Shown here: one piece after another, positions 45,538-54,509 of the stretch
Layout: each line of letters starts with the position of its first letter
Position numbering within the stretch: position 1 is the stretch's first letter
NCBI GenBank assembly: GCA_038108155.1
Contig: JAYNHP010000007.1
Coordinates: forward strand, 1-64,000
Source of the DNA: MED-G20 sp038108155
GTDB lineage: Bacteria; Bacteroidota; Bacteroidia; Flavobacteriales_D; Parvicellaceae
Reading direction: 5' to 3'
DNA length: 64,000 nt
The notes under the pieces: generated by a model
The model's input: only the letters and a program-made list of their open reading frames with translations
Told to the model about the DNA's origin: nothing
Databases searched by the model: none
Program-made: the position numbers and the translations under genes

Positions 45538-46886
45538 ATGCATTTTCATTTTATAGCTATTGGAGGTAGTGCTATGCATAATTTAGCAATTGCACTTTTT
45601 TTAAAGGGAGAATTGGTGACAGGTTCTGACGATGAGATTTTTAGTCCATCCAAAGAAAGATTAGAAAAATATGGGCTATTACCAGATAAAATTGGCTGGA
45701 ACCCAGCAATTATAAATGACAAGATAGATACCATAATTCTTGGAATGCATGCTAGAATTGATAATCCAGAATTGTTGAAAGCCAAAGAACTCCAAATTCC
45801 AGTTTTTTCTTATCCTGAATTTATTTATGAGCAAACTAAAAATCAGCTTAGAGTTGTTATTGGTGGTAGCCATGGGAAGACTTCAATTACTAGTATGATT
45901 CTTCATGTTTTGAATAAAAACAATATAGACCATAACTATATGGTTGGAGCCCAACTAGAGGGATTTGATTGTATGGTTAAATTATCTAACTCTTCTAAAA
46001 TAGCAATTATTGAAGGTGATGAATACCTGTCTTCTCCAATTGATAGAAGGCCAAAATTTCATCTTTATAGACCAAATATTGCTGTAATAAGTGGGATCAT
46101 ATAATTGTTTTTCCAACATTTGAAAACTACATAAAACAGTTTCATATTTTTGCTGAGAGTATCCAAGACAACGGTGCATTAATTTATTGCCAAGAAGATG
46201 AAAATCTAAATAATATGGTTAATTCAAATAACTATTTATGCCAATTAATTCCCTACAGCACCCATAATCATATCATAGAAAAATCCAATACTTTATTAAT
46301 AGATGATGAAAACAACAGACATTCAATAGAAATTTTTGGAGTTCATAATCTTCAAAATTTAAAAGCTGCTCAGTTAGTATGTGAGAAAATTGGAATTGAT
46401 AAAATAAACTTTTATCAATCTGTGTCCGATTTTAAAGGCGCATCTAAAAGAATGGAATTGGTAAAGGCCAATGATCACTCTGCATTTTATAAAGATTTTG
46501 CGCATTCACCATCTAAATTAAAGGCAACAACCAACGCATTAAAAAATCAATTTCCAGAAAGAAAATTAGTAGCCTGCATGGAACTACATACTTTTAGTAG
46601 TTTGAACGCAGAGTTTCTAAAATTATATTCTAAAAGTATGCTTGCAGCAGATCTAGCATATGTTTATTACAATATTGAAACAATCAAGCATAAAAGACTT
46701 GACAGTATTACAGAGCAAGACGTTTATAATGCTTTTGGAACTCCTAACGTTAAAGTTTTTACTTCATCTGAGGATTTACAATATCAGTTGTATTCAGAAA
46801 ACTGGAATAATTCTAATCTTTTAATGATGAGTAGTGGTAATTTTGACGGTTTGGATTTTGATAGTATAGCCGATAAGATAATTTAA
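45538..46886 (+). pseudogene. mpl: Mpl-type UDP-N-acetylmuramate tripeptide ligase, frameshifted
   Basis: Mpl joins recycled murein tripeptide to UDP-MurNAc. The first 188 codons read normally: IGGSAMHNLAIAL, the P-loop GGSHGKTSITS, EGDEYLSSPIDRRPKFHLYRPNI. The frame then runs into a stop at 46104. The -1 frame resumes at once with DHI and VFPTFENYIKQFHIF and continues to 46886. Comparison with the family motif (SGI, two residues, DH) implies loss of about 10 nt at 46090-46098, between two TGG-like triplets. With 10 nt restored the protein would be 452 residues, the normal length. It may be a true mutation or an assembly/sequencing error. Confidence 0.88.
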
Positions 46887-47431
46887 GTTTTATTTTGAAA
46901 TAAATTAGTTAAAAGACTTATTAGTAAGGTAGATATCATTCCTAAAAATAAAAATGAGAACAAACTAATTGGAAATACTTTACTTGGTTTTAATATGTCT
47001 TTGATGTTTTCTTGCTGCATTTCTAATAGATCTTGTGCAGATTTCCCATTGTAAAAGTCTGGATTTGAATCTATATTCAATTTTGCTTGTCGTAAAGTTT
47101 CAGGATTTTCCGATAGTTCTATTAGTGATTGTTTTTTATTTTCTAAAAACTCCGGGTTAATCCACTTGTGGTAACTGTAGAAATAAAAACTTATAGACAA
47201 GGAGAATACAATACTTATTAAAATTCCCTTTTTTAAATTATCAATTCTAGATGTTGTTGGGTTTTGATAATTTACAGCTAATGCAATGGCTACAATTAGA
47301 TTTAAGGAATGAAAAATAAAGCTAATTAAGCTCAGTTGAAAATCAATTTCAAAATTGGATTGATGAATTATTAGTTCGTATATCAGCGAAATAATAAAGG
47401 CAATAAAAGAAGTTTTTATGTACTTTAACAT
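46883..47431 (-). CDS. DUF4199 family membrane protein
   Basis: An 182-residue inner-membrane protein with four hydrophobic segments (about 5-24, 32-53, 66-87 and 150-172) and a charged loop between the third and fourth. This arrangement matches DUF4199, a Bacteroidota family of unknown role. Its ATG shares one base with the rho stop codon (TAATG), so it is expressed with rho. Its stop overlaps the convergent mpl end by 4 nt. Confidence 0.82.
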   Translation of the reverse strand: MLKYIKTSFIAFIISLIYELIIHQSNFEIDFQLSLISFIFHSLNLIVAIALAVNYQNPTTSRIDNLKKGILISIVFSLSISFYFYSYHKWINPEFLENKKQSLIELSENPETLRQAKLNIDSNPDFYNGKSAQDLLEMQQENIKDILKPSKVFPISLFSFLFLGMISTLLISLLTNLFQNKT

Positions 47432-48924
47432 TACCCATTCATAGACACTAAGAACTCTTCATTTGATTTAGAAGATCTCAGTCTATCTTTTATAAATTCC
47501 ATAGCTTCTATTGGGTTCATATCTGCTAAATGTTTTCTAAGAATCCAAACTCTCTGCAAGGTTTCTTTGTCCATTAATAGGTCTTCTCTTCTTGTTCCAG
47601 ATGTAAGTATGTCTATGGCTGGGAAAATTCTTCTATTGGATATTTTTCTATCCAACTGTAATTCCATATTACCAGTTCCTTTAAACTCTTCGAAAATTAC
47701 TTCATCCATTTTAGAACCAGTTTCTGTGAGTGCTGTTGCTAAAATAGTTAGTGACCCTCCGTTCTCAATTTTTCTTGCAGCTCCAAAAAATCTTTTTGGT
47801 TTATGAAGTGCATTAGCATCAACACCACCAGTTAATACTTTTCCTGAAGCAGGCATTACCGTATTATATGCTCTCGCAAGTCTTGTGATAGAATCTAAAA
47901 GAATACAAACATCATGACCACACTCCACTAACCTTTTGGCTTTCTGAAGAACTATATTGGCTACTTTTACGTGTCTATCTGCAGGTTCGTCAAATGTAGA
48001 GGCAATAACTTCTGCTTTTACACTTCTTTGCATATCGGTAACTTCTTCTGGTCTTTCATCAATTAATAAAACCATTAAATATGTCTCTGGGTGATTGGCA
48101 GCAATAGCATTTGCTACATCTTTAAGTAAGACAGTTTTTCCAGTTTTAGGTTGTGCTACAATCATTCCTCTTTGTCCTTTACCAATAGGAGAAAATAAAT
48201 CCATAACTCTAGTAGAAATAGATTCTTGGCTATGTCCCGTTAAGTTGAATTTTTCAGATGGAAATAAAGGGGTTAAAGACTCAAAAGGTACTCTATCTCT
48301 AATGTATTCTGGATCTCTTCCGTTAATTTTTTCAACTTCAACCAATGGAAAGTACCTTTCACCGAATTTAGGAGGTCTAACTATTCCTTTTATAGTATCT
48401 CCAGTCTTAAGTCCAAAAAATTTAACTTGAGATTGAGATACATAAACATCATCAGGGGAGGATAAATAATGGTAATCAGCCGATCTTAAAAATCCGTAGC
48501 CATCTTGCATTAGTTCTAATACACCTTCGCTGATAATAATTCCTGCAAAATCATATTCGTAATCTTCACGTTTATTATTTCTTTCGTTATTTCTATCCTT
48601 ATTTCTTTCGTTGTTTCTTTCGTTGTTTCTTTCGTTGTTTCTTTCGTTGTTTCTATTGCTGTTTCTATCATTAGAATGTACAGGCTTTTTTCTAGTCTCT
48701 GTTGCTCTTTCTGACTTTTTTACTGCAGTGTTAGTTGATTCTAACTTTTCCGAAGTAGTTTCTTTTTTGTTATTTTCTGACGACGGTTTAAGAGCTTGTT
48801 CGTCTAAAATTTTGTATACTAACTCTTGTTTTTTAAGTTTATCTGCTTTGGAAATATTTAATTTTTCAGCAATTTCTCTAAGTTCAGTAACTTTCTTATT
48901 ATTTAATTTTTCAATATCGTACAT
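47431..48924 (-). CDS. rho: transcription termination factor Rho with Asn/Arg-rich insert
   Basis: Hexameric RNA helicase that ends transcription. It has 497 residues: the Rho N-terminal SAP-like part (1-40), an acidic/Lys linker, an Asn/Arg/Glu-rich low-complexity insert (85-119, built from NNER units), the OB-fold RNA-binding domain (DGYGFLRSADYHYL) and the ATPase domain (AQPKTGKTVLLKD, LLIDERPEEVTDM, LLDSITRLARAYN). Long disordered inserts in Rho are known in Bacteroidota. The tandem DNA repeat under the insert is listed separately. A candidate promoter lies about 85 nt upstream. Confidence 0.97.
   Translation of the reverse strand: MYDIEKLNNKKVTELREIAEKLNISKADKLKKQELVYKILDEQALKPSSENNKKETTSEKLESTNTAVKKSERATETRKKPVHSNDRNSNRNNERNNERNNERNNERNKDRNNERNNKREDYEYDFAGIIISEGVLELMQDGYGFLRSADYHYLSSPDDVYVSQSQVKFFGLKTGDTIKGIVRPPKFGERYFPLVEVEKINGRDPEYIRDRVPFESLTPLFPSEKFNLTGHSQESISTRVMDLFSPIGKGQRGMIVAQPKTGKTVLLKDVANAIAANHPETYLMVLLIDERPEEVTDMQRSVKAEVIASTFDEPADRHVKVANIVLQKAKRLVECGHDVCILLDSITRLARAYNTVMPASGKVLTGGVDANALHKPKRFFGAARKIENGGSLTILATALTETGSKMDEVIFEEFKGTGNMELQLDRKISNRRIFPAIDILTSGTRREDLLMDKETLQRVWILRKHLADMNPIEAMEFIKDRLRSSKSNEEFLVSMNG
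48578..48673 (-). repeat. 12-nt tandem repeat array within rho
   Basis: Eight units of 12 nt. The plus-strand consensus is TTTCTTTCGTTG, perfect in four consecutive copies (48602-48649) and degenerate on both sides. In the protein each unit encodes four residues of the NNER type. The unit length is a multiple of three, so copy-number changes keep the frame. Confidence 0.92.
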
Positions 48925-49008
48925 CTATGGAAGATTAGTTTAAAAGGAATAAATTATTTTTTGAATTTTTTCTTAAGAAATTAAGTGGAATTTTGTCGAT
49001 AGAAATGC

Positions 49009-49016
49009 CAAATATA
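49009..49016 (-). promoter_or_regulatory. candidate -7 promoter box for rho
   Basis: TATATTTG on the minus strand exactly fits TAnnTTTG, giving a leader of about 80 nt before the rho ATG. No clear -33 TTTG is seen at the right distance. Confidence 0.3.
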
Positions 49017-49108
49017 ATAAAGTATCTTATTTAAAAAAATTTTTTGCATTGATCTTAATAACTATTTTTACAAATAATTAATTTAATAAATCTTAAATTT
49101 TAATTTTT

Positions 49109-49585
49109 ATGCTTCAAAGAATACAAACTATCTATATAATTTTGTTTTGCGCTGTTTTATTTACTGCCTCTTTTCTTCCATTTGCCTCCATAGTTTTAGA
49201 AGGTCAATCTACTTATGATTTTTATCCAACAGGGTGGGAAAGCAAATCTTCTTTAGAAGGATTTAAAGTTTATCCATTTTATTCTGGTTATTTAGTAGCT
49301 GTAGCTTTCGGAATTTTAATGTTGGTAAACTATAAGAAAAGACAGAAGCAGTTAAGATTTGGCATGCTTTCTTACTTTTTTGTTTTAATTACTCTTGTAT
49401 ACATGTTTTTAGAAGTGTCAAGTGCAGAGGAATTTTTATTAGGAAATGAAAATAGTTCTTTACAAACAATTAATTATACTTTTAGCATGTATCTTTTAGT
49501 TGCTTCTTTACCAATCATTTTTTTAGCCAATAGAGCTATCAAGAAAGATGAGAAATTAGTTAATTCTTTGGACAGACTTAGATAA
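49109..49585 (+). CDS. DUF4293 family membrane protein
   Basis: A 158-residue protein starting MLQRIQTIYIILF, the typical opening of DUF4293, with four hydrophobic segments and a short polar loop after the first (YDFYPTGWESKS). The family is found beside rho throughout the Bacteroidota, as here (divergent from rho). Function unknown. Its 3' end overlaps the convergent phosphoesterase gene by 30 nt, the longest convergent overlap in the window. Confidence 0.9.
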   Translation: MLQRIQTIYIILFCAVLFTASFLPFASIVLEGQSTYDFYPTGWESKSSLEGFKVYPFYSGYLVAVAFGILMLVNYKKRQKQLRFGMLSYFFVLITLVYMFLEVSSAEEFLLGNENSSLQTINYTFSMYLLVASLPIIFLANRAIKKDEKLVNSLDRLR

Positions 49586-50083
49586 ATCCTTTCTTTTTTT
49601 TAATTCTATTACTTCCAAATTCTTTATGGTTTCCATGTAAAGTTCGAACCTAACTATTGTTCTTACTTTATGGAATCCTACAATCCCTGCTGCTCCTGGG
49701 TTTATATATAGCATATTGTATTTTTTATCATAAATTACTTTACATATATGAGAATGTCCACAAACAAAAATAGTTGGCTTGAATTTTTCAATTTCCTGTT
49801 TGGAGTTTTTGTAATAATTGTAAGGTTTTCCTCCGATATGAGTCATTAGAACTTTGTGGTTTCCATACTCCATATATTGATTTAATGGAAATTCTTGTCT
49901 TATTTTATCGTTATCTATATTCCCATAAACTCCTTTTAGTGGAGCAATTTCACCAAGTTTATCTGTGATTTTTAAATCGCCGATATCTCCAGCGTGCCAA
50001 ATTTCATCACAATTTGAAAAATATTTATCAAATGAGTCGTCCCAAAAACTATGTGTGTCAGAAATAATGCCAATTTTCTTCAT
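49556..50083 (-). CDS. YfcE/MJ0936-type metallophosphoesterase
   Basis: A 175-residue phosphodiesterase with the full metal-binding set: ISDTHSFWD, HAGDIGD, GNIDND, TH in LMTHIGGKP, and CGHSHICK, followed by NPGAAG. Members of this group hydrolyse phosphodiesters or short nucleotides; the natural substrate is usually unknown. I chose ATG 50083; a TTG directly before it adds one residue. It overlaps DUF4293 at the 3' end and is divergent from msrA. Confidence 0.92.
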   Translation of the reverse strand: MKKIGIISDTHSFWDDSFDKYFSNCDEIWHAGDIGDLKITDKLGEIAPLKGVYGNIDNDKIRQEFPLNQYMEYGNHKVLMTHIGGKPYNYYKNSKQEIEKFKPTIFVCGHSHICKVIYDKKYNMLYINPGAAGIVGFHKVRTIVRFELYMETIKNLEVIELKKRKDLSKSVQRIN

Positions 50084-50135
50084 CAAATTGATTTCTTTGT
50101 CTTAGAATAGTTAATTTCAGTTAAATATATAATTT

Positions 50136-50765
50136 ATGAAATCAACATTGTTTAGATGCCTATATTTATTAATATTTTTACCATTTTATAATTGTCTTGG
50201 AAATAACAACAATGATTTAAAAAGTTTAGATATGCAAAATGAACATTTAGATACGATTTATTTTGGCGCTGGTTGTTTTTGGTGTGTTGAGGCAATATTT
50301 CAGCAAGTAAACGGTGTAGAAGAGGTAACTCCAGGATATTGTGGAGGAACAACTAAAAACCCAACTTACAATGAAGTTTGCTCTGGAAAAACTGGACATG
50401 CAGAAGTTGCTAAAATTGTATTTAATCCATCCATAGTTGATTTAGCTCATCTTTTAGAAGTTTTTTGGAAAACCCATGATCCCACAACTTTAAACAGACA
50501 AGGCAATGATATCGGAACTCAATATAGATCTGCTATTTTCTTTGTTAAAGATTCTCATAAAGATGAGGTTTTAAAATTCAAGGATGAATTAATCTCCGAA
50601 AAAGTATGGGACCAACCTATAGTTACTCAAGTTGAGAAAATTGATGTTTTTTATCCTGCAGAAGATTACCACCATAATTACTATAACAATAACAAAAGTC
50701 AAGGTTATTGTCAATTTGTAATTCAGCCTAAGATAGAGAAGTATAAAAAAATATTTGATAAATAA
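50136..50765 (+). CDS. msrA: peptide-methionine (S)-S-oxide reductase, exported lipoprotein form
   Basis: Repairs methionine sulfoxide in proteins. The catalytic Cys47 lies in GAGCFWCVEA; other family blocks are GYCGGTTKNPTYNEVCSGKTGHAE, FWKTHDPTTLNRQGNDIGTQYRS and FYPAEDYHHNYY. Unlike the usual cytoplasmic enzyme, it begins with a hydrophobic signal and a Cys20 in FYNC followed by LGNNNND, which looks like a lipoprotein signal. It probably works in the periplasm or at the outer membrane. Its electron donor there is not in the window. Confidence 0.94.
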   Translation: MKSTLFRCLYLLIFLPFYNCLGNNNNDLKSLDMQNEHLDTIYFGAGCFWCVEAIFQQVNGVEEVTPGYCGGTTKNPTYNEVCSGKTGHAEVAKIVFNPSIVDLAHLLEVFWKTHDPTTLNRQGNDIGTQYRSAIFFVKDSHKDEVLKFKDELISEKVWDQPIVTQVEKIDVFYPAEDYHHNYYNNNKSQGYCQFVIQPKIEKYKKIFDK

Positions 50766-50825
50766 ATACCCACGAAATAACAAGTAACTTTATCCATAAC
50801 TAAATTTTAAACCAAGTAAATTTTC

Positions 50826-52610
50826 ATGATCAATTTTTCTACAATTAAAAAGTCTATTGTTACAGCAGTAAATACTTTGTTTGAAGGTGATAATGTCCAA
50901 GATTTAATTGTTATTGAAAACACAAAGAAAGATTTTGAGGGAGATTTAACTTTGGTAGTCTTTTCTTTGCTTAAGCTGAGTAAAAAATCACCTGAAAAAA
51001 CAGCTGAATTTATTGGGGATTATTTACTTGAAAACGAAAATTATTTTGAAGACTTTAATGTCGTCAAAGGATTCTTAAATCTTAAAATAAAGCAAAAATA
51101 TTGGCTCACTTTTTTTAAAGGTTGGTTACAAGAAGATAATTATGGCTTTGTTCCTAATCCCTCTGGTGAACTTTACATGGTAGAATATTCTTCTCCAAAT
51201 ACTAATAAACCGCTACACTTGGGGCATTTAAGAAATATTTTTTTAGGGGATAGTGTCGTATCTCTTTTAAAAGCAGCTGGTCATAAAGTAGTTAAAACTC
51301 AAATTATCAATGATAGAGGGATTCATATTTGTAAATCAATGGTTGCGTGGCAAAAATTTGGTAATGGAGAGACTCCAATGTCTACTAATCTAAAAGGTGA
51401 TCATTTGGTTGGAAAGTATTATGTTGTTTTTGATAAGGTTTACAAACAAGAGATAAAAGAATTAATTGATAGTGGATTATCTGAAAAAGATGCAAAACTA
51501 AAAGCACCTATTTTACTAGAGGCTCAAAAAATGCTTAAGTTATGGGAAAATGAAGATACCAAGGTAAGAGCTTTGTGGGAAAAAATGAATCAATGGGTAT
51601 ATAGTGGTTTTGACAAAACATACAAAGACTTAAATGTGGAATTTGATCATCTTTACTACGAATCTGATACCTATCGTTTAGGAAAAGATGTAGTGCAAAA
51701 AGGTGTTGAAAATGGTATTTTTTATACCAAGGAAGATGGTTCAATTTGGAGTAGCTTCTCTAACGATAATCTAGATGATAAATTATTAGTTCGTTCAGAT
51801 GGTACTTCTGTATATATGACACAAGATATAGGAACTGCCGTTCAAAGGTATAATGATTATCCAAATCTATCTGGAATTATTTACACTGTTGGAAATGAAC
51901 AAAACCACCATTTCAAAGTGCTATTCAATATTTTAAATAAATTAAACTATAGTTGGGCTTCCAATTGTTTTCATCTTTCTTATGGGATGGTTGAACTTCC
52001 TGAAGGCAAAATGAAATCCAGAGAAGGTACGGTGGTTGATGCAGATGAATTATTAAACTCTGTAATAAATGAAGCTAAATCTTTAACATCGGAGAGGGGT
52101 TTTTTAGAAGAATTATCAGAGGATGAAATTTTAGACATTTGTAAAAAAATTGGTAATTCTGGATTGAAATATTTTCTTTTAAAAGTAGATCCAAAAAAGA
52201 AAATGTCTTTTAATCCAAAAGAAACTATAGACCTTTCTGGACATACAGGTCCATTTATTCAATATACTTTCGTTAGAATTAAGAGTTTATTAAATAAATT
52301 TCAAGATTTGAACAACGAATTTAGTATTGAAAATTTAAAAATAAATTCCAAAGAACTTGAAGTATTAAAATGCATATCAAATTTTCCAGATATATTAGCC
52401 CAATCTGCCAAAGAGCTATCTCCTTATTTATTGGCCAATTATCTATATAGCTTAGTTAAGTCGTATAATTCCTTTTACCAAGATTACCCCATAATGACAG
52501 AAAAGAAAGATAGTTTGCGCAATTTTAGAATTCAAATGTCTAAACTAGTTGCAGAAATAATCGAAAAGGGAATGGGAATTTTGGGTATTAAAATGCCTGA
52601 AAGGATGTAA
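50826..52610 (+). CDS. argS: arginyl-tRNA synthetase
   Basis: A class I aminoacyl-tRNA synthetase of 594 residues. It has the N-terminal Add-1 domain, the HIGH-type motif in SSPNTNKPLHLGHLRN near residue 125, the KMSKS-equivalent in GKMKSREGTVVD near residue 400, and the all-helical DALR anticodon-binding domain at the end (HTGPFIQYTFVRI onwards). It follows msrA on the same strand at 60 nt. Its stop is 3 nt from the convergent rplS stop. Confidence 0.97.
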   Translation: MINFSTIKKSIVTAVNTLFEGDNVQDLIVIENTKKDFEGDLTLVVFSLLKLSKKSPEKTAEFIGDYLLENENYFEDFNVVKGFLNLKIKQKYWLTFFKGWLQEDNYGFVPNPSGELYMVEYSSPNTNKPLHLGHLRNIFLGDSVVSLLKAAGHKVVKTQIINDRGIHICKSMVAWQKFGNGETPMSTNLKGDHLVGKYYVVFDKVYKQEIKELIDSGLSEKDAKLKAPILLEAQKMLKLWENEDTKVRALWEKMNQWVYSGFDKTYKDLNVEFDHLYYESDTYRLGKDVVQKGVENGIFYTKEDGSIWSSFSNDNLDDKLLVRSDGTSVYMTQDIGTAVQRYNDYPNLSGIIYTVGNEQNHHFKVLFNILNKLNYSWASNCFHLSYGMVELPEGKMKSREGTVVDADELLNSVINEAKSLTSERGFLEELSEDEILDICKKIGNSGLKYFLLKVDPKKKMSFNPKETIDLSGHTGPFIQYTFVRIKSLLNKFQDLNNEFSIENLKINSKELEVLKCISNFPDILAQSAKELSPYLLANYLYSLVKSYNSFYQDYPIMTEKKDSLRNFRIQMSKLVAEIIEKGMGILGIKMPERM

Positions 52611-52613
52611 GAA

Positions 52614-52976
52614 CTATTTTTTCTTTGAAAAGTATTTCTTTTCTTTAATTCTAGCAGATTTTCCAGTTCTTTCTCTAAGATAAAATAATCTGGACCTTCT
52701 TACAGAACCTTCTTTGTTAACAACAATTTTTTCTAAAAAAGGAGATCCAAGTGGAAATATTCTTTCTACGCCAGTCCCACCCGACATTTTTCTAATTGTA
52801 AAAGTCTCCGTTGATCCTGAACCTCTTCTTTGGATAACAGTTCCTTGAAATGATTGCAACCTAGTCTTGTTACCTTCTTTGATTTTGTAGGTGACAGTTA
52901 TTGTATCGCCAGAACTAAAAGAAGGCCATTGCTTCGATTCGTTAAGTTCATTCGAAATTTCTTTAATTATATCCAT
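52614..52976 (-). CDS. rplS: 50S ribosomal protein L19
   Basis: Located at the 30S-50S interface. It has 120 residues with the diagnostic blocks FSSGDTITVTYKIKEGNKTR, QSFQGTVIQRRGSG, ETFTIRKMSGGTGVERIFPL and RRSRLFYLRERTGKSARIKE. It follows trmD at 72 nt on the same strand, the usual trmD-rplS order. The C-terminus ends in a basic FSKKK tail. Confidence 0.98.
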   Translation of the reverse strand: MDIIKEISNELNESKQWPSFSSGDTITVTYKIKEGNKTRLQSFQGTVIQRRGSGSTETFTIRKMSGGTGVERIFPLGSPFLEKIVVNKEGSVRRSRLFYLRERTGKSARIKEKKYFSKKK

Positions 52977-53048
52977 GGGTCTTGGTTTAAGGCCTGCAAT
53001 ATTACAAAGAATATTTAATATTTTATTAAATGAGAACTTATAATTTTA

Positions 53049-53732
53049 TTACTTTTTATTTTCACCTAGATAAGGTCTTCGTTTTTTGGTGTTTTCTATA
53101 GCTTTTTCTTCTCTCCACTTCTCAATTGCTTTTAGGTTTCCAGAAGTTAGTATTTCAGGTACTTCCCATTCGTTGAACTTAGCTGGCCTTGTATATACTG
53201 GTGGTGCAAGTAAATCATCTTGAAATGAGTCTGTAAGAGCGGAAGTTTCATTATTTAAAACTCCAGGAATAAGTCTTATTATGGCATCACAAAGCACAGC
53301 TGCAGGTAACTCACCTCCAGAGAGCACATAATCTCCAATCGATATTTCTTTGGTAATTAAGTAATCTCTTATTCTTTGGTCTATTCCTTTATAATGTCCA
53401 CAAAGAATAATTATATTTTTATTAAGAGAAAGTTGGTTAGCGTCACTTTGCTTTAGTTTTTCTCCGTCTGGTGTCATGAAGATGACTTCATCGTAATTTC
53501 TGTTTTCTTTTAATTCATTTAAACATTTAGCAAATGGTTCTATGCTTAAAACCATTCCTGCACCGCCTCCGAAAGCATAATCGTCTATACTTTTTTGTTT
53601 GTTGGTTGAATAATCTCTAAGATTATGAATTTTTATATCTACTAATTTTTTTTCTTTTGCTCTTTTTAAAATAGAGTCATTAAATGGGCTTTCAAGAAGT
53701 GAGGGAACCGCTGATATTATATCTATTCGCAT
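53049..53732 (-). CDS. trmD: tRNA (guanine37-N1)-methyltransferase
   Basis: A knotted SPOUT enzyme that methylates G37 next to the anticodon. It has 227 residues. Motifs are MRIDIISAVPSLLESPFNDS, YAFGGGAGMVLSIEP, ILCGHYKGIDQRI and GDYVLSGGELPAAVLCDAI, the trefoil knot and SAM site, then LLAPPVYTRPAKF. It is preceded by the MBL-fold gene at 2 nt and followed by rplS. Confidence 0.98.
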   Translation of the reverse strand: MRIDIISAVPSLLESPFNDSILKRAKEKKLVDIKIHNLRDYSTNKQKSIDDYAFGGGAGMVLSIEPFAKCLNELKENRNYDEVIFMTPDGEKLKQSDANQLSLNKNIIILCGHYKGIDQRIRDYLITKEISIGDYVLSGGELPAAVLCDAIIRLIPGVLNNETSALTDSFQDDLLAPPVYTRPAKFNEWEVPEILTSGNLKAIEKWREEKAIENTKKRRPYLGENKK

Positions 53733-53734
53733 TC

Positions 53735-54508
53735 TTATTGATTTAATTTAATTTTAAGTCCATCATATGCTAAATAAATATTTTCAGGTAGTTTTTTTTG
53801 GACGTCTTGATGGATACCCATAAAATGAGATATGTGGGTAAGTATTGCTTTTTTTGGCTTTAGCTCTTTTATTAACTCTATTGCTTCCTCCAAATTGAAA
53901 TGTGACATGTGTTGCTTTATCCTTAGCGCATTAATTACCAAAACATCTAGATTATTTAATTTTTTCTTCTGAGAGTCTTCAATTGTTTTTGCATCTGTTA
54001 TGTATGCAAACCCATCAATTTTAAATCCTAAAACAGGTAATTTATAATGCATTACTTCAATAGGTTCAATATCAATATCAGCAATTGATATATTTTCATT
54101 TTTTTTAATAGAGTATCTATTTATTTTAGGAATTCCTGGATATTGAAATTTGGGATCGAAAATATAATGAAACTCTCTTTTCAACGCATTAAAAACATGG
54201 TCTGTACAATATATATCTATGGGTTTTTTTTGAGAAAAGTTAAAAGGTCTTATATCGTCTAGGCCAGCAACATGATCTTTATGTTCGTGGGTAAATAGTA
54301 CTGCATCTAAAGATTTTATTTCTGCATTCAACATTTGTTGCCGAAAATCTGGTCCTGTATCTATAACAATAGATTTTCCTTTGTAGGAAATATGAACAGA
54401 ACATCTAAATCTCTTGTCTTTTTTGTCGTTTGATTTACAAACTTTACAATCACAACCAATTACTGGTACCCCCTGAGATGTTCCCGATCCAGTTATGGTA
54501 ACTTGCAT
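53735..54508 (-). CDS. MBL-fold metallo-hydrolase (PhnP-like)
   Basis: A 257-residue metallo-beta-lactamase-fold enzyme. It opens with TGSGTSQGVPVIGCDCKVCKS, whose cysteines probably bind a structural zinc as in PhnP. The active-site motif is FTHEHKDHVAGLDDIRPF, with further ligands in DTGPDFRQQ, YITDAKT and LTHISHFMG. PhnP-type proteins cleave cyclic phosphodiesters, but the true substrate in Bacteroidota is unknown. It lies 1 nt after the cysteine desulfurase gene and 2 nt before trmD, so it is in the operon. Confidence 0.9.
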   Translation of the reverse strand: MQVTITGSGTSQGVPVIGCDCKVCKSNDKKDKRFRCSVHISYKGKSIVIDTGPDFRQQMLNAEIKSLDAVLFTHEHKDHVAGLDDIRPFNFSQKKPIDIYCTDHVFNALKREFHYIFDPKFQYPGIPKINRYSIKKNENISIADIDIEPIEVMHYKLPVLGFKIDGFAYITDAKTIEDSQKKKLNNLDVLVINALRIKQHMSHFNLEEAIELIKELKPKKAILTHISHFMGIHQDVQKKLPENIYLAYDGLKIKLNQ

Positions 54509-54509
54509 T

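Noticed and set aside
45747..45757. ATGCATGC inside mpl, similar to the MarR palindrome core
   Set aside because: It lacks the flanking TGAATG half and lies within coding sequence.
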